Assembly (NCBI RefSeq): GCF_002943525.1
Contig: NZ_CP025394.1
Location: forward strand, 8,199,001-8,263,000
Origin: Kitasatospora sp. MMS16-BH015
GTDB lineage: Bacteria > Actinomycetota > Actinomycetes > Streptomycetales > Streptomycetaceae
Direction: 5' to 3'
DNA length: 64,000 nucleotides
The translations under genes were made by a program, and so were the position numbers. The notes under the pieces are model-generated. The model saw only the letters and a list, made by a program, of their open reading frames with translations, had not been told where the DNA came from and did not search any database. Shown here piece after piece: positions 8,712 through 16,665 of this stretch (positions are counted from its first letter, which is position 1; every line of letters begins with the position of its first letter).

Positions 8712-9706
8712 AGGTGCTCGTCACCGGCGGCAGCGGCTTCCTGGGCACCGCCATCTGCCACCGGCTCCTCGCCGCCGGCCACCAGGTCCGCAGCCTCTCC
8801 CGCCGCCCCTCACCCACCCTCCCCGCCACCGTCGACCAACGCCCCGGTGACATCACCGACCCCGGCGCCCTCGACAGCGCCGTCCAGGGCTGCGACGCGG
8901 TCGTCCACACCGCCGCGCTCGCCGCGATCTGGGGCTCCCGCAGCGCATTCCACGACACCAACGTCCGGGGCACCGACCACGTCATCGCCGCCTGCCTGCG
9001 CCACCACGTCCCACGGCTCGTGCACACCTCCACCGCCAGTGTGGTCTTCGGCGCCACCGACCTCACCGGCGCGGACGAGAGCACCCCCTACCCCGCCCGC
9101 CACCTCGCCGCCTACCCCTGGTCCAAGGCCCTCGCCGAACGCGCCGTCCTGGCCGCCAACTGCCCCGCGTTGGCGACCGTCGCCCTGCGCGTGCACCTCG
9201 TCTGGGGCCCCGGCGACCCGCACTTCCTGCCCCGGCTGCTGCACTCCGCCCGGCGAGGCACACTCACCCTCGTCGGCGACGGCACCAGCACGGTCGACAC
9301 CCTCCACATCGACAACGCGGCCCGCGCCCACCTCGACGCGCTGGACCGCCTCACCCCCGGCTCACCCGCCGCGGGCAACGCCTACTTCATCACCCAGGAC
9401 GAACCCGTCCCCCTCGCCGACATGGCCCGCGCCCTCCTCGCCACCACCGGAAGGCCCGTCAGGATCCGCCACCTGCCCCTGCGAACGGCCATGCCGATCG
9501 CGTCGGCGGCCGAACAGCTCTGGAGGCTCGGCCGACTCCGGGGCGCACCCCCGCTCACCCGCTTCCTCGCCGCCGAACTCGCCGCCAGCCACTGGTTCGA
9601 CATCACGGCAGCCCGCCGCGACCTCGGCTACCGCCCCGAGGTGACCACCGCCGCCGGCCTCGAACACCTTGCCCGCACCTTCGCCCACGGACCACCGGCG
9701 GCGTGA
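8708..9706 (+). CDS. OleD-like NAD(P)-dependent 3-ketoacid reductase
   Basis: A 332-residue extended SDR (epimerase/3-beta-HSD type). The nucleotide-binding motif is VTGGSGFLGTAICHRLL at the N-terminus, and the catalytic YxxxK is in AAYPWSKALAE (about residue 137). OleD reduces the 2-alkyl-3-ketoacid from OleA to the hydroxyacid used by OleC. It is the last gene of the four-gene coupled operon, followed by an untranslated interval that starts with a short CCGCCC/GGGCGG inverted repeat (about 9717-9729). Confidence 0.8.
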   Translation: MKVLVTGGSGFLGTAICHRLLAAGHQVRSLSRRPSPTLPATVDQRPGDITDPGALDSAVQGCDAVVHTAALAAIWGSRSAFHDTNVRGTDHVIAACLRHHVPRLVHTSTASVVFGATDLTGADESTPYPARHLAAYPWSKALAERAVLAANCPALATVALRVHLVWGPGDPHFLPRLLHSARRGTLTLVGDGTSTVDTLHIDNAARAHLDALDRLTPGSPAAGNAYFITQDEPVPLADMARALLATTGRPVRIRHLPLRTAMPIASAAEQLWRLGRLRGAPPLTRFLAAELAASHWFDITAARRDLGYRPEVTTAAGLEHLARTFAHGPPAA

Positions 9707-9809
9707 GCCCCGGACACCGCCCTGGGCGGACCATGGGCCTGGCGGCACCGAAGTAAAGATCCACAGCGATGAGGCGGGCTGTCCGCAGTGGACGGCCCCC
9801 AACGAGCGG

Positions 9810-9904
9810 CTCCCACCGGGGCCGCGCACCGTCCGGGACCCCCATGGCCTGGACACCGGCGGTCGGCCTGGCACAAGGCCCAGCTACGTCGTCGGGCTCC
9901 TGAC
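9810..9904 (+). repeat. Imperfect direct repeat, copy B
   Basis: The partner of 909-1012, in the same orientation about 8.9 kb away. The two copies lie outside the lipid (KS/ACP/ole) locus, on either side of it. The interval 9707-10289 around it has no convincing gene. Several short open frames there share the degenerate look of transposase remnants, but I could not assign a family. Confidence 0.55.
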
Positions 9905-10289
9905 GGGCCGCCCGGGTGCGCCTGGGGGCGAATCCACCCCGATGCCCCCGGGTGTCTCCCCGGGACTGTCTCCTGGTGCTGCCCCCAGGGGGATCTCCTC
10001 GCCGGAGTTTCGACTTCTCCCCGGGTCAGACCGAGGATCGGGCTGACCGAGCTTTGCCGGCAACCCTTTTCCTTCCCTGACCCGAGCTTGTTTGGTGCTG
10101 GTGGTTGGCGGCTGGATGGAGCGGTACGGTCTCGGGTTCGCTCTGGGGCCGACGGGCCCTGAGCCGCTCCAGGTCCGCTCTGCCCCTGTTGCCCTCGCGC
10201 GGCGGAGAGGCGGGGGTGGGGGTGGCCGGGCGGTGTCGGTGGTGTGAGGTGCTAGAGAAGCGAGACGATCACCACCACGGGGAAGCACC

Positions 10290-10445
10290 GTGAACGACCA
10301 CGAGGGCCCCTGGGGGGCAGCCCGTCCCGGCCCGCTCCCCCCGGGTTCACTCCCGCCGGCCCGCCCGCAACCCCAACGGCTCGACCGCCCCGCTGCCCTC
10401 TGGGTTTGCCGTCCCTGCGACGCCACGCTGGCCACTGCCGTCTGA
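10290..10445 (+). CDS. Small protein with a CxxC knuckle, unknown function
   Basis: A 51-residue reading frame starting at GTG with GGGGAAG six bases upstream. It begins VNDHEGPWGAARPGPLPP, is proline- and arginine-rich in the middle, and ends WVCRPCDATLATAV, so the only structured-looking element is the CxxC pair. It sits just upstream of a decayed Uma2-like gene. It may be a real small gene or a chance frame; only the ribosome binding site and the CxxC argue for it. Confidence 0.35.
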   Translation: MNDHEGPWGAARPGPLPPGSLPPARPQPQRLDRPAALWVCRPCDATLATAV

Positions 10446-10494
10446 CCCGGTGTCGGTGCGGGTCAGTCGCAGTCGTTGCAGATCGGCTGGTTGT

Positions 10495-10766
10495 ACTTGA
10501 GGCGGGCGAGCTTTGGACGCGGCCGTCACCACAGCCGGCGCGCGGTTCGAGGTGTTGGAGGCGGTCAACATCGTCGTCCCCGACGGGTTGCTCATCCCGG
10601 ACCTGGTCGTCGCCGACGCGGCAGCCGCCGCCGAGGCCGGCACCACCCTGAGCGCGCAGACATCTTCGTGGCCTTCTACGTCGACCGTCTCGTCCAGGTG
10701 GGCGAGACCACCGCAGTCACCGACCCGTTCCTCCTCGACTTCGACCCGGCGAGGCTGCACCGGTAG
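10495..10766 (+). pseudogene. Decayed Uma2-family (DUF820) nuclease-like gene
   Basis: One frame gives FEVLEAVNIVVPDGLLIPDL followed by VVADA, the central strand region of Uma2 proteins. A second frame further on gives FYVDRLVQVGETTAV and ends in PFLLDFDPARLHR with a stop, the usual Uma2 C-terminus. The catalytic middle (the EVVSP and lysine region) is missing, and the two parts are in different frames. The gene is therefore both deleted and frameshifted. Uma2 genes are abundant and often decayed in streptomycetes. Confidence 0.6.
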
Positions 10767-10889
10767 TCCACACGAACCTGATGGCCTACGCCGCCGGAAC
10801 GCCCGTCCCGACCGCTCCCAGCACGACCGTGTGCAAAGACGCTCACGTCGTCCGTGCATAGGACCGCCGAACCGGGTCAGGAGAAAGCC

Positions 10890-11273
10890 ATGTCCGGTTC
10901 TACGAAGGGTGATTCCGTGGAGAACATCATGTGGGAGTACCAGGAGAACTCCGGTCATTGGGCCGGTGCGGACCTGACGGGTTACAAGGTCGAAGCCAGC
11001 GACGGGCACATCGGCAAGGTCGACAAGCACTCCGAAGACGTGGACGCCCGCTACATCGTGGTGGACACCGGCCCGTGGATCTTCGGCAAGCACGTCCTGC
11101 TTCCCGCCGGCACCGTCGCCTCGATCGACACTGCCAACGAGACCATCCACGTCAGCCGCACCAAGGAAGAGATCAAGAACTCCCCGGAGTTCGACAAGGA
11201 CAAGCACACCGGTGACGCCGACTACCACCAGCGGGTCGGCAGCTACTACAGCGATAGCCGAACCGGCTACTGA
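10890..11273 (+). CDS. PRC-barrel domain protein
   Basis: A 127-residue protein with a single PRC-barrel: LTGYKVEASDGHIGKVD (about residues 29-45), then YIVVDTGPWIFGKHVLLPAG, the pattern of stress-related PRC-barrel proteins in actinobacteria. The C-terminal tail is charged (KNSPEFDKDKHTG) and tyrosine-rich. AGGAGA lies six bases upstream of the ATG. These proteins are usually small, soluble and of unclear role; RNA processing or stress adaptation has been proposed for relatives. Confidence 0.8.
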   Translation: MSGSTKGDSVENIMWEYQENSGHWAGADLTGYKVEASDGHIGKVDKHSEDVDARYIVVDTGPWIFGKHVLLPAGTVASIDTANETIHVSRTKEEIKNSPEFDKDKHTGDADYHQRVGSYYSDSRTGY

Positions 11274-11397
11274 CCGGCGCCCTCGCCGCGCGCGCCTTCC
11301 GACCCGTGAGGGCTGCGAGCCCGGTGGCCATGACTGACCGCTGCGGGCTCTCGATGCCCGCCTTCTCCGAGCCCTCCACCGATGCACCTCTGCCGGC

Positions 11398-12720
11398 TCA
11401 GTCCGGCGGGCGAAGGCTGCTGCCCGTTGAGCTCCCGGGGCCTGCTACCCAGGCGCTGATCGGCGCTGCTGCCAAGGTGAACACCACGCCGAGTGCAGCC
11501 ACGCCGACCAGTGCGCCGCGAAGGCCGCTGCTGTCAGCCAGCAAGCCCACGTAGGCCGGGCCAAGCACGAAGCCCAGGTAAGCGGTCGTGGCGACCTTGG
11601 AGGTGGCCCGGCCGTACTGAGCGGGGTCGGTGCCGCCCAGGCTGCGGCTGAGCAACGTGGGGAACAGCGTCGCGCTACCCAGGGCGGTCAGCACCAGTCC
11701 GACCAGGGCCACCGCGATCGAGGGGGCGGTGGCCAGCGCCGTGCTGCCTGCGGTGGCCAGGGTGCCTCCACCGAGCAGCATCGGGGTGGGGTGGCTGCGT
11801 GAGAGCGGCGCCAGGCTCAGGCGCGCGAGCGCGGCGGTGGCGGCGAAGGTCGCCGGCGCCGCGGCCGCCGACTGGGGTGAGGCGGTGAAGACGTCGGTGA
11901 GCATCACCGCTCCCCAGCTCTGGTCGGCGTTCTCGATGGCGTAGGCGAGGGCAGCGACCAGCCCGACGACCAGCAGCGGCGAGGTTGGGCTGATCCGGCG
12001 CGGCGGTCCCGCCGAGACCCGGGCGCCGCGCGGCGCGGCCGCGCGGGAGTCTGCCGGTGCCCTCTGCTCCTCACGGGCGGCTCCGCGAGCATCCATGTGG
12101 GCACCAGCCTCCTGCTGGCGAGCTGGAATCTGCAGCGACGTGCCGGTCAGCTGCACTGCCGCTGCCAAGGCGAGCATCACCGCGGCGACCATGGCGAAGG
12201 CCGCCAGCAGTGACAGCCCCGCACCCAGCAGCGCTCCGGTGGACAGACTGGCGATGACCACGCCCAGGGAGAACAGCCCGTGGGAACGTGTGAGAAGAGG
12301 CTTGGCGGTGGCGTGCTCGGCGCGCCCGGCCAGGGTGTTGATGGCCACGTCCGCAGACCCGGAGGTGGCGCCGACCACGAGCATCCCGATGACCAGCAGC
12401 ACCGCCCCGTCGGCGCAGGCAGTGATGAGAAGGCCCGCGCCGGCGAGGGCCGCCAGCAGCCATGCCACCACGCGGAGCCCGAAGCGGTCCACCGCGCGGC
12501 CGGTGAAGGCCATCGACGGCATCGCCCCCAGTCCGACGAAGAGAAGGGCGACACCCAGCCGGCCCTCGCTGACCCCGGCCTCGGTGCGCAGCGCGGGCAG
12601 GGCAGCTCCCCAGGCGCCCCAGAAGATCCCGAACGCAGCGAAAGCGGCGAAGGGCGCGTAGGCGGCGCGGGCCCCGAGGAGGGGAGGACTCGGCGCGGAA
12701 GAGACCGTGTCTGGAGTCAT
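11398..12720 (-). CDS. MFS transporter
   Basis: A 440-residue major-facilitator protein with about 12 hydrophobic segments. It has the loop 2-3 signature region FTGRAVDRFGLRVVAWLL and a polar central loop (about residues 206-250, rich in Ala, Arg and Glu) between the two halves. It starts MTPDTVSSAPSPP and is transcribed divergently from a LacI-type regulator with only 33 bp between the starts, so that regulator very likely controls it. Sugar or small-molecule efflux is plausible; the substrate is not predictable. Confidence 0.8.
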   Translation of the reverse strand: MTPDTVSSAPSPPLLGARAAYAPFAAFAAFGIFWGAWGAALPALRTEAGVSEGRLGVALLFVGLGAMPSMAFTGRAVDRFGLRVVAWLLAALAGAGLLITACADGAVLLVIGMLVVGATSGSADVAINTLAGRAEHATAKPLLTRSHGLFSLGVVIASLSTGALLGAGLSLLAAFAMVAAVMLALAAAVQLTGTSLQIPARQQEAGAHMDARGAAREEQRAPADSRAAAPRGARVSAGPPRRISPTSPLLVVGLVAALAYAIENADQSWGAVMLTDVFTASPQSAAAAPATFAATAALARLSLAPLSRSHPTPMLLGGGTLATAGSTALATAPSIAVALVGLVLTALGSATLFPTLLSRSLGGTDPAQYGRATSKVATTAYLGFVLGPAYVGLLADSSGLRGALVGVAALGVVFTLAAAPISAWVAGPGSSTGSSLRPPD

Positions 12721-12725
12721 GAATC

Positions 12726-12735
12726 GTAACGTTAC
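12726..12735. promoter_or_regulatory. Palindromic operator between MFS and LacI genes
   Basis: The perfect palindrome GTAACGTTAC lies in the 33-bp gap between the two divergent start codons. A centrally symmetrical site with CG in the middle is what LacI/GalR family repressors bind. Its position would let the regulator control both itself and the transporter. Confidence 0.55.
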
Positions 12736-12753
12736 ACAACGTATGCTGCCGAC

Positions 12754-13821
12754 GTGTCCACACCTGAGCAGCGGCGTCCCACCGTCAAAGATGTCGCCGC
12801 TGAGGCGGGGGTTGCGCCAATGACGGTCTCCTATACCTTCAACCACCCCGCGCGGGTAGCCGAGGCCACCCGTGCGCGGGTGCTCGCGGCCGCGGCCCAG
12901 CTGGGCTACCGCCCCGACAGCACGGCTCGCGCTCTGCGCTCCGGGCGCACCAAGCAGCTGGGGGTGGTGGTCGGAGAGCACCTGTCCTATGTGTTCGACG
13001 ACCCGCAGGCGGCGCAGTTCGTGGCCGGGATCGCCGACGTCTGCGTCAGCGAGGACCTGGGAGTGGTGCTGATCCCGACCCGAGGCGATGCCGGCGACGT
13101 CGACAGGGTGCTGGCAGCGGCGGTGGACGGCTACGTGCTGTGGACCACCGTCGCCGATGACCCGGTGCTGGCCGCCGTCGCCGGCAGCGGGCGACCCGCT
13201 GCCATCCAGGGCGGTCCTGCTCACCCGGGGCTGGTGTGCATCGGGCCTGATGATCGCGCAGCCGCGGCCGCGGTCGCGGCGGCCACGCCGCTGGCCGGGG
13301 CGACGCCCGTCATCATCAGCTTCCCCCTCGACCGGCGCCGCACCAGCGGTGTCCTCCGTGGGAGCGACCTGCCCCCTGACCTGATGGACCTGAAGGCGGT
13401 CCCCTTCCCCGTCACCGGGGCTCGTCTGGCCGGCTACCGCGATGCGCTGATCGAAGCCGGCCAGGACTGGGACGACGTGCGCATTGCAGTCGTCCAGCGC
13501 AACCAGCGCGAACGGGGTGAGGAGGCGGCCGCGGCGCTGCTGGGGACGGTGGAGGGCTCTGACCCTGTGGTGGTGCTGGCGATGAGCGATGAGCTGGCGC
13601 TGGGGGCGCGCCTAGCGGTGGCCCGCGCACAGCGGGAGGTGGTGCTCACCGGCTGGGACGGCTCGCGAGAGGCCACCGCCTCAGGAGTCTGGTCGGTGGC
13701 GGCACCGTTGCGAGAGCAGGGCCGTGCGTGCGCGCGAGCGGCCCTATCGGGCGAGGCCGACAGACCCCAAGTGCCGTGGGTCGTGGTCGGGCCCGAAAAA
13801 CGGCCGGACACTGAGCGGTAG
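12754..13821 (+). CDS. LacI-family transcriptional regulator
   Basis: A 355-residue regulator with the N-terminal HTH TVKDVAAEAGVAPMTVSYTF (residues 9-28), followed by the hinge region LGYRPDSTARALRSGRTKQL and a periplasmic-binding-protein-like effector domain. It starts at GTG. The overlapping divergent arrangement with the MFS transporter and the palindrome in the shared promoter suggest local control of that transporter by a small effector. Confidence 0.85.
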   Translation: MSTPEQRRPTVKDVAAEAGVAPMTVSYTFNHPARVAEATRARVLAAAAQLGYRPDSTARALRSGRTKQLGVVVGEHLSYVFDDPQAAQFVAGIADVCVSEDLGVVLIPTRGDAGDVDRVLAAAVDGYVLWTTVADDPVLAAVAGSGRPAAIQGGPAHPGLVCIGPDDRAAAAAVAAATPLAGATPVIISFPLDRRRTSGVLRGSDLPPDLMDLKAVPFPVTGARLAGYRDALIEAGQDWDDVRIAVVQRNQRERGEEAAAALLGTVEGSDPVVVLAMSDELALGARLAVARAQREVVLTGWDGSREATASGVWSVAAPLREQGRACARAALSGEADRPQVPWVVVGPEKRPDTER

Positions 13822-14035
13822 GTAGTTGAGGGTGTAGTTGGCGGCCAGTCACTCGGGCGGTGAAGGTGTAGTCGTTGGTGCCGTCCGGCGCAGACGCCCC
13901 AAACGGGCTGGTCCGGGCGCGCTGAGCAGCCCGGCCCCTGAGGCCGGTCAGCTCGATGCCGAGCAGCCAGCCGCCGCTGTAGTTGGTCGCGGCCGACAGA
14001 GCGGTGAGCAGGCGCAGAATGGCGCCGGAGGCTGT
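13822..14035 (-). pseudogene. Fragment of an AlbA-like/ATP-binding protein C-terminus
   Basis: The minus strand reads LSAATNYSGGWLLGIELTGL followed by RGRAAQRA and, later, DYTFTARVTGRQLHPQL. This resembles the C-terminal region of streptomycete AlbA_2-type putative DNA-binding/ATP-binding proteins. It has no start of its own and is fused in frame to the IS1380 fragment upstream, so it is debris left by an insertion or deletion. The assignment rests on remembered family wording only. Confidence 0.3.
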
Positions 14036-14641
14036 GATCCTTCTCAGTGCCAACCACGGTTCCACTGCTCCCGGGGTTGGTGCGGATCGTCGGGATGGTC
14101 TGATGCGCTGGTCAGCGGGGTTCTGGAGTGCGTTGAGCCGGGCGATCGCGTCGGTGATCAGGTGGGTCCAGGGCCATCGGTGATTGAAGAGCAGGTGGCG
14201 GGTGCGGGCGGTGGCCGCAAGGCGGGCCGCGGCGGAGAACGGTCGGAGGAGCATCTTCTTGGGCTCCCAGTGGCGGGCTTCGCCGTCGAGGGCGAGCATC
14301 GGCAGCCAGGCGAGCAGGTCCAGGGCGAGGGAGACGACCTCCAGCCAGACCTGGTTCTGGGCGGTGTCGTGCAGGGTGAGGTTGCGCAGTCCGGTGGCAT
14401 GGGCGGCGCGGATGCGGCCCTCGGCGCGGGCCCTGCGGCGGTGGCGAAGTTCGAGGTCGGCGAGCTGGCCGCCGGTGGTGTTGGTGGCGAAGACGGTGAA
14501 GCGGTGGCCGTCGATGTCGGTGATCCGCAGCTGGGCGCCGGGGTGCGGGCGTTCCTTGCGGACGATCAGCCCCTCGGCGAGTCCGACCGGGAGCTCTGGC
14601 CAGAGGCCGGGCGGCGTCAGAAAGTACGCGCGGATCGGCTA
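14036..14641 (-). mobile_element. C-terminal remnant of an IS1380-family transposase
   Basis: The minus-strand frame is open from 14641 to the junction near 14036. It reads KERPHPGAQLRITDIDGHRF, NTTGGQLADLELRHRRRARA, GLRNLTLHDTAQNQVWLEVV and WLPMLALDGEARHWEPKKM, the characteristic C-terminal part of IS1380 transposases (GQL...LELRHR, E.RIR, NQVW, WEPK). About half of the expected ~460 residues is present. The N-terminal half is gone, and the fragment abuts the 3' end of the ThrE-type gene, so the element is dead. Confidence 0.75.
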
Positions 14642-16096
14642 CCGACCGTCACTGCGGCGGGCTTGGCGCTGGGCCCGGAGTTGGTGGACAAACGCGGCCG
14701 CCTCACCGCTGAGGCTGACCCCGGCCGCGAGGGTGCCCCAGATGCCGATCGTCTGGATGATGTCGCCGACACCACGCGAGGTCTCGCCGACGGCCAGCTC
14801 ACTCAAGGCGCGGTACAGGGCACTGCCGGGCAGGAACGGAGTGACCGCCGGGATCACCCACGGGAGGGTGGAGGCCCGGGCGCTGACCGCGAGTTGGCCC
14901 ATCGCCCCGATCGCGGTGGCCACGATCCCGGTGGCCAGGAGGCGTGAGCAGCCGGCTTCGCGTAGCGCGATGTAGGCGATCAGGCCCCCGAGGCTGAGCA
15001 GCACCGCCGTGCCCCAGGCACGGGGCGGCACTTTCATCCGGTAGGCGACGGCCCAGGCGAGGAGAACAGTGCCCGCCAGGCGCCAGGAGAGGTAGCTCGG
15101 CGGGCTGGCGGGCGGCAGCAGCGGCAGGTGACGGCCGAGCTGCGCCGCGACGGTGAACGCGGCGCCGATGCCGGCGACCAGGGCGAGGAAGATCAGCACG
15201 GCGTCAAGGAGCCGCGCGTACGCGGTGAGGTAATGGCCTGTCAGGGAGTCCTGGACCGCCCCGATCACCGTCAAGGCCGGAAGCAGGGCCAGAATCCCAC
15301 CCACCACGATCGCCGGACTGTCGCGGCCGTGTCCGAACTCGTTCATCACGATGGCTGCCAATGCCGCCGGCAAGGCGGCTGCGACCGAACGGTAGAACGT
15401 CAGGACTCCGTAGCCCTCGAGGAGTGAGAAGACGCGGTTGGCCACGGTCGCGGCCAGGAAGGAGGGCAGGACGACCCGCAGCCCGCCGCCGGCCACCAGA
15501 CTTCCACCGGCCGCCACGGCTCCGCCGTGTGCGGCAGCCGTGCCCCATGAGGTCATCCGGCCTCGCCAAGCCACCCTGCGGCTGTCGAACCGGGGGAGCG
15601 CAGCGGGGGTCGGGCGCAGAGCGAGCGCCCGTCGGCGTGCTTCGGCCGCCGGCATCGCACCCTCACTGATCTCCTGGATCAGTTGCTCAGTCTCTCCGAG
15701 CGCGGTGAAGTCCGTGAAATGGCGGCGCATCACCCGCTGCTCGACCGTCGGCTTCGTGTCCGTCGGCATCCGCCCCGAGAGGGACAGAACCCAGAGGGTG
15801 GCGCTCGGCTCGCACCACAGGAGTCCGTAGGCCTCGGCGGTGACCAGCATCCCGGCGCAGGTCTCCTCGGCTGACGCCCCGTTGGCGAACAGTGACTCGC
15901 CGATCAACAAGGCCAGGGCGATCACGAACGCCGCGTCGGGAGCGGTGGGGTCGTCCGGCGGACTCAGCATCGGGTCTGGATCGTCCTCCAGGCCGCGCAG
16001 CCGCCCCAGGTTCTGCTGGAGCCATGGCAAGGGCCTGCTCGGCACTGCGGCACCTCCGACTACGGTGATTTCCTCTCCGCCCGGCCAAGGTGTCAT
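14639..16096 (-). CDS. ThrE-type threonine/serine exporter family protein
   Basis: A 485-residue integral membrane protein. The N-terminal soluble part (about residues 1-165) contains ALLIGESLFANGASAEETCA, the conserved DUF1212-type start. After it come about ten hydrophobic segments, including GGILALLPALTVIGAVQDSL and LPWVIPAVTPFLPGSALYRA, motifs of the ThrE family. ThrE exports threonine and serine using the proton gradient. The ATG start has GGAGGAG upstream. The 3' end touches the IS1380 remnant, but the reading frame looks complete. Confidence 0.8.
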   Translation of the reverse strand: MTPWPGGEEITVVGGAAVPSRPLPWLQQNLGRLRGLEDDPDPMLSPPDDPTAPDAAFVIALALLIGESLFANGASAEETCAGMLVTAEAYGLLWCEPSATLWVLSLSGRMPTDTKPTVEQRVMRRHFTDFTALGETEQLIQEISEGAMPAAEARRRALALRPTPAALPRFDSRRVAWRGRMTSWGTAAAHGGAVAAGGSLVAGGGLRVVLPSFLAATVANRVFSLLEGYGVLTFYRSVAAALPAALAAIVMNEFGHGRDSPAIVVGGILALLPALTVIGAVQDSLTGHYLTAYARLLDAVLIFLALVAGIGAAFTVAAQLGRHLPLLPPASPPSYLSWRLAGTVLLAWAVAYRMKVPPRAWGTAVLLSLGGLIAYIALREAGCSRLLATGIVATAIGAMGQLAVSARASTLPWVIPAVTPFLPGSALYRALSELAVGETSRGVGDIIQTIGIWGTLAAGVSLSGEAAAFVHQLRAQRQARRSDGR

Positions 16097-16199
16097 GTCT
16101 CGCTCCTCCGGGCCCGTCGGCCTGGGCCGTCCGGCGCATCGCATCGGCATAGCCGGCAGCAGCCGCTGCCCGGCTAAGTGAGTGCGAAGGTGTTTCAGT

Positions 16200-16500
16200 C
16201 GTGTCGCCAGGCCGGTGCCGAGTCGCCGGAGGTCTGGACGAGGTGAGCGTGGTGCATGAGCCGATCGGTACCGGCTCCGGCGAGGGCCTTGGGCATGATC
16301 GGGTCAAACCCGGACGGGTGGATGTTGCCGGTCACCGCGATCGAGCGGCGCTCGTAGGCGGCGCCGGTGATTCGGGAGAACGCCTCGGCGACGTCCTCGC
16401 CGACCGGCAGTAGGTCAACATCACCAGCGACGATGAGGCCGGCCCGGCGGATCCGCGCGACGGTCCTGGCAGTCGACCCGTCGACCTTCGACTTGCGCGG
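16200..16500 (-). pseudogene. Remnant of IstB-like (IS21 helper) ATPase, C-terminal part
   Basis: The reverse strand reads AGLIVAGDVDLLPVGEDVAE, then YERRSIAVTGNIHPSGFDPI and MPKALAGAGTDRLMHHAHL, ending near QTSGDS. This is the C-terminal half of IstB-type ATPases, which usually read SN.HPSGFD..MP..LA..T.DRL.HHAH. The Walker A part and start are missing. It is another trace of mobile-element activity between the ThrE and SulP genes. Confidence 0.7.
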
Positions 16501-16501
16501 T

Positions 16502-16636
16502 CTAGTGGCGGTGGCCGCCGACGTACAACAGCAGGATGACGAAGAACGCGAAGAAGTGGGTGCCGGCGATGTAGATCGCGGCCCGGGTCCAGGCCTGTTT
16601 GCGCTTGGCCTTCTCGTCCTTGACGGCGTTGCTCAC
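16502..16636 (-). CDS. Small single-span membrane protein, DUF6126-like
   Basis: A 44-residue protein starting at GTG, reading VSNAVKDEKAKRKQAW and then WTRAAIYIAGTHFFAFFVIL, ending LLYVGGHRH. A charged N-terminus is followed by one membrane span. The wording matches small actinobacterial proteins of the DUF6126 type. GGAAGAG lies about eight bases upstream. It sits 29 bp downstream of the SulP gene on the same strand and may be cotranscribed with it. Function is unknown. Confidence 0.6.
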   Translation of the reverse strand: MSNAVKDEKAKRKQAWTRAAIYIAGTHFFAFFVILLLYVGGHRH

Positions 16637-16665
16637 GGTGGGCTCTTCCTTCGGTGGTCGGTGCG

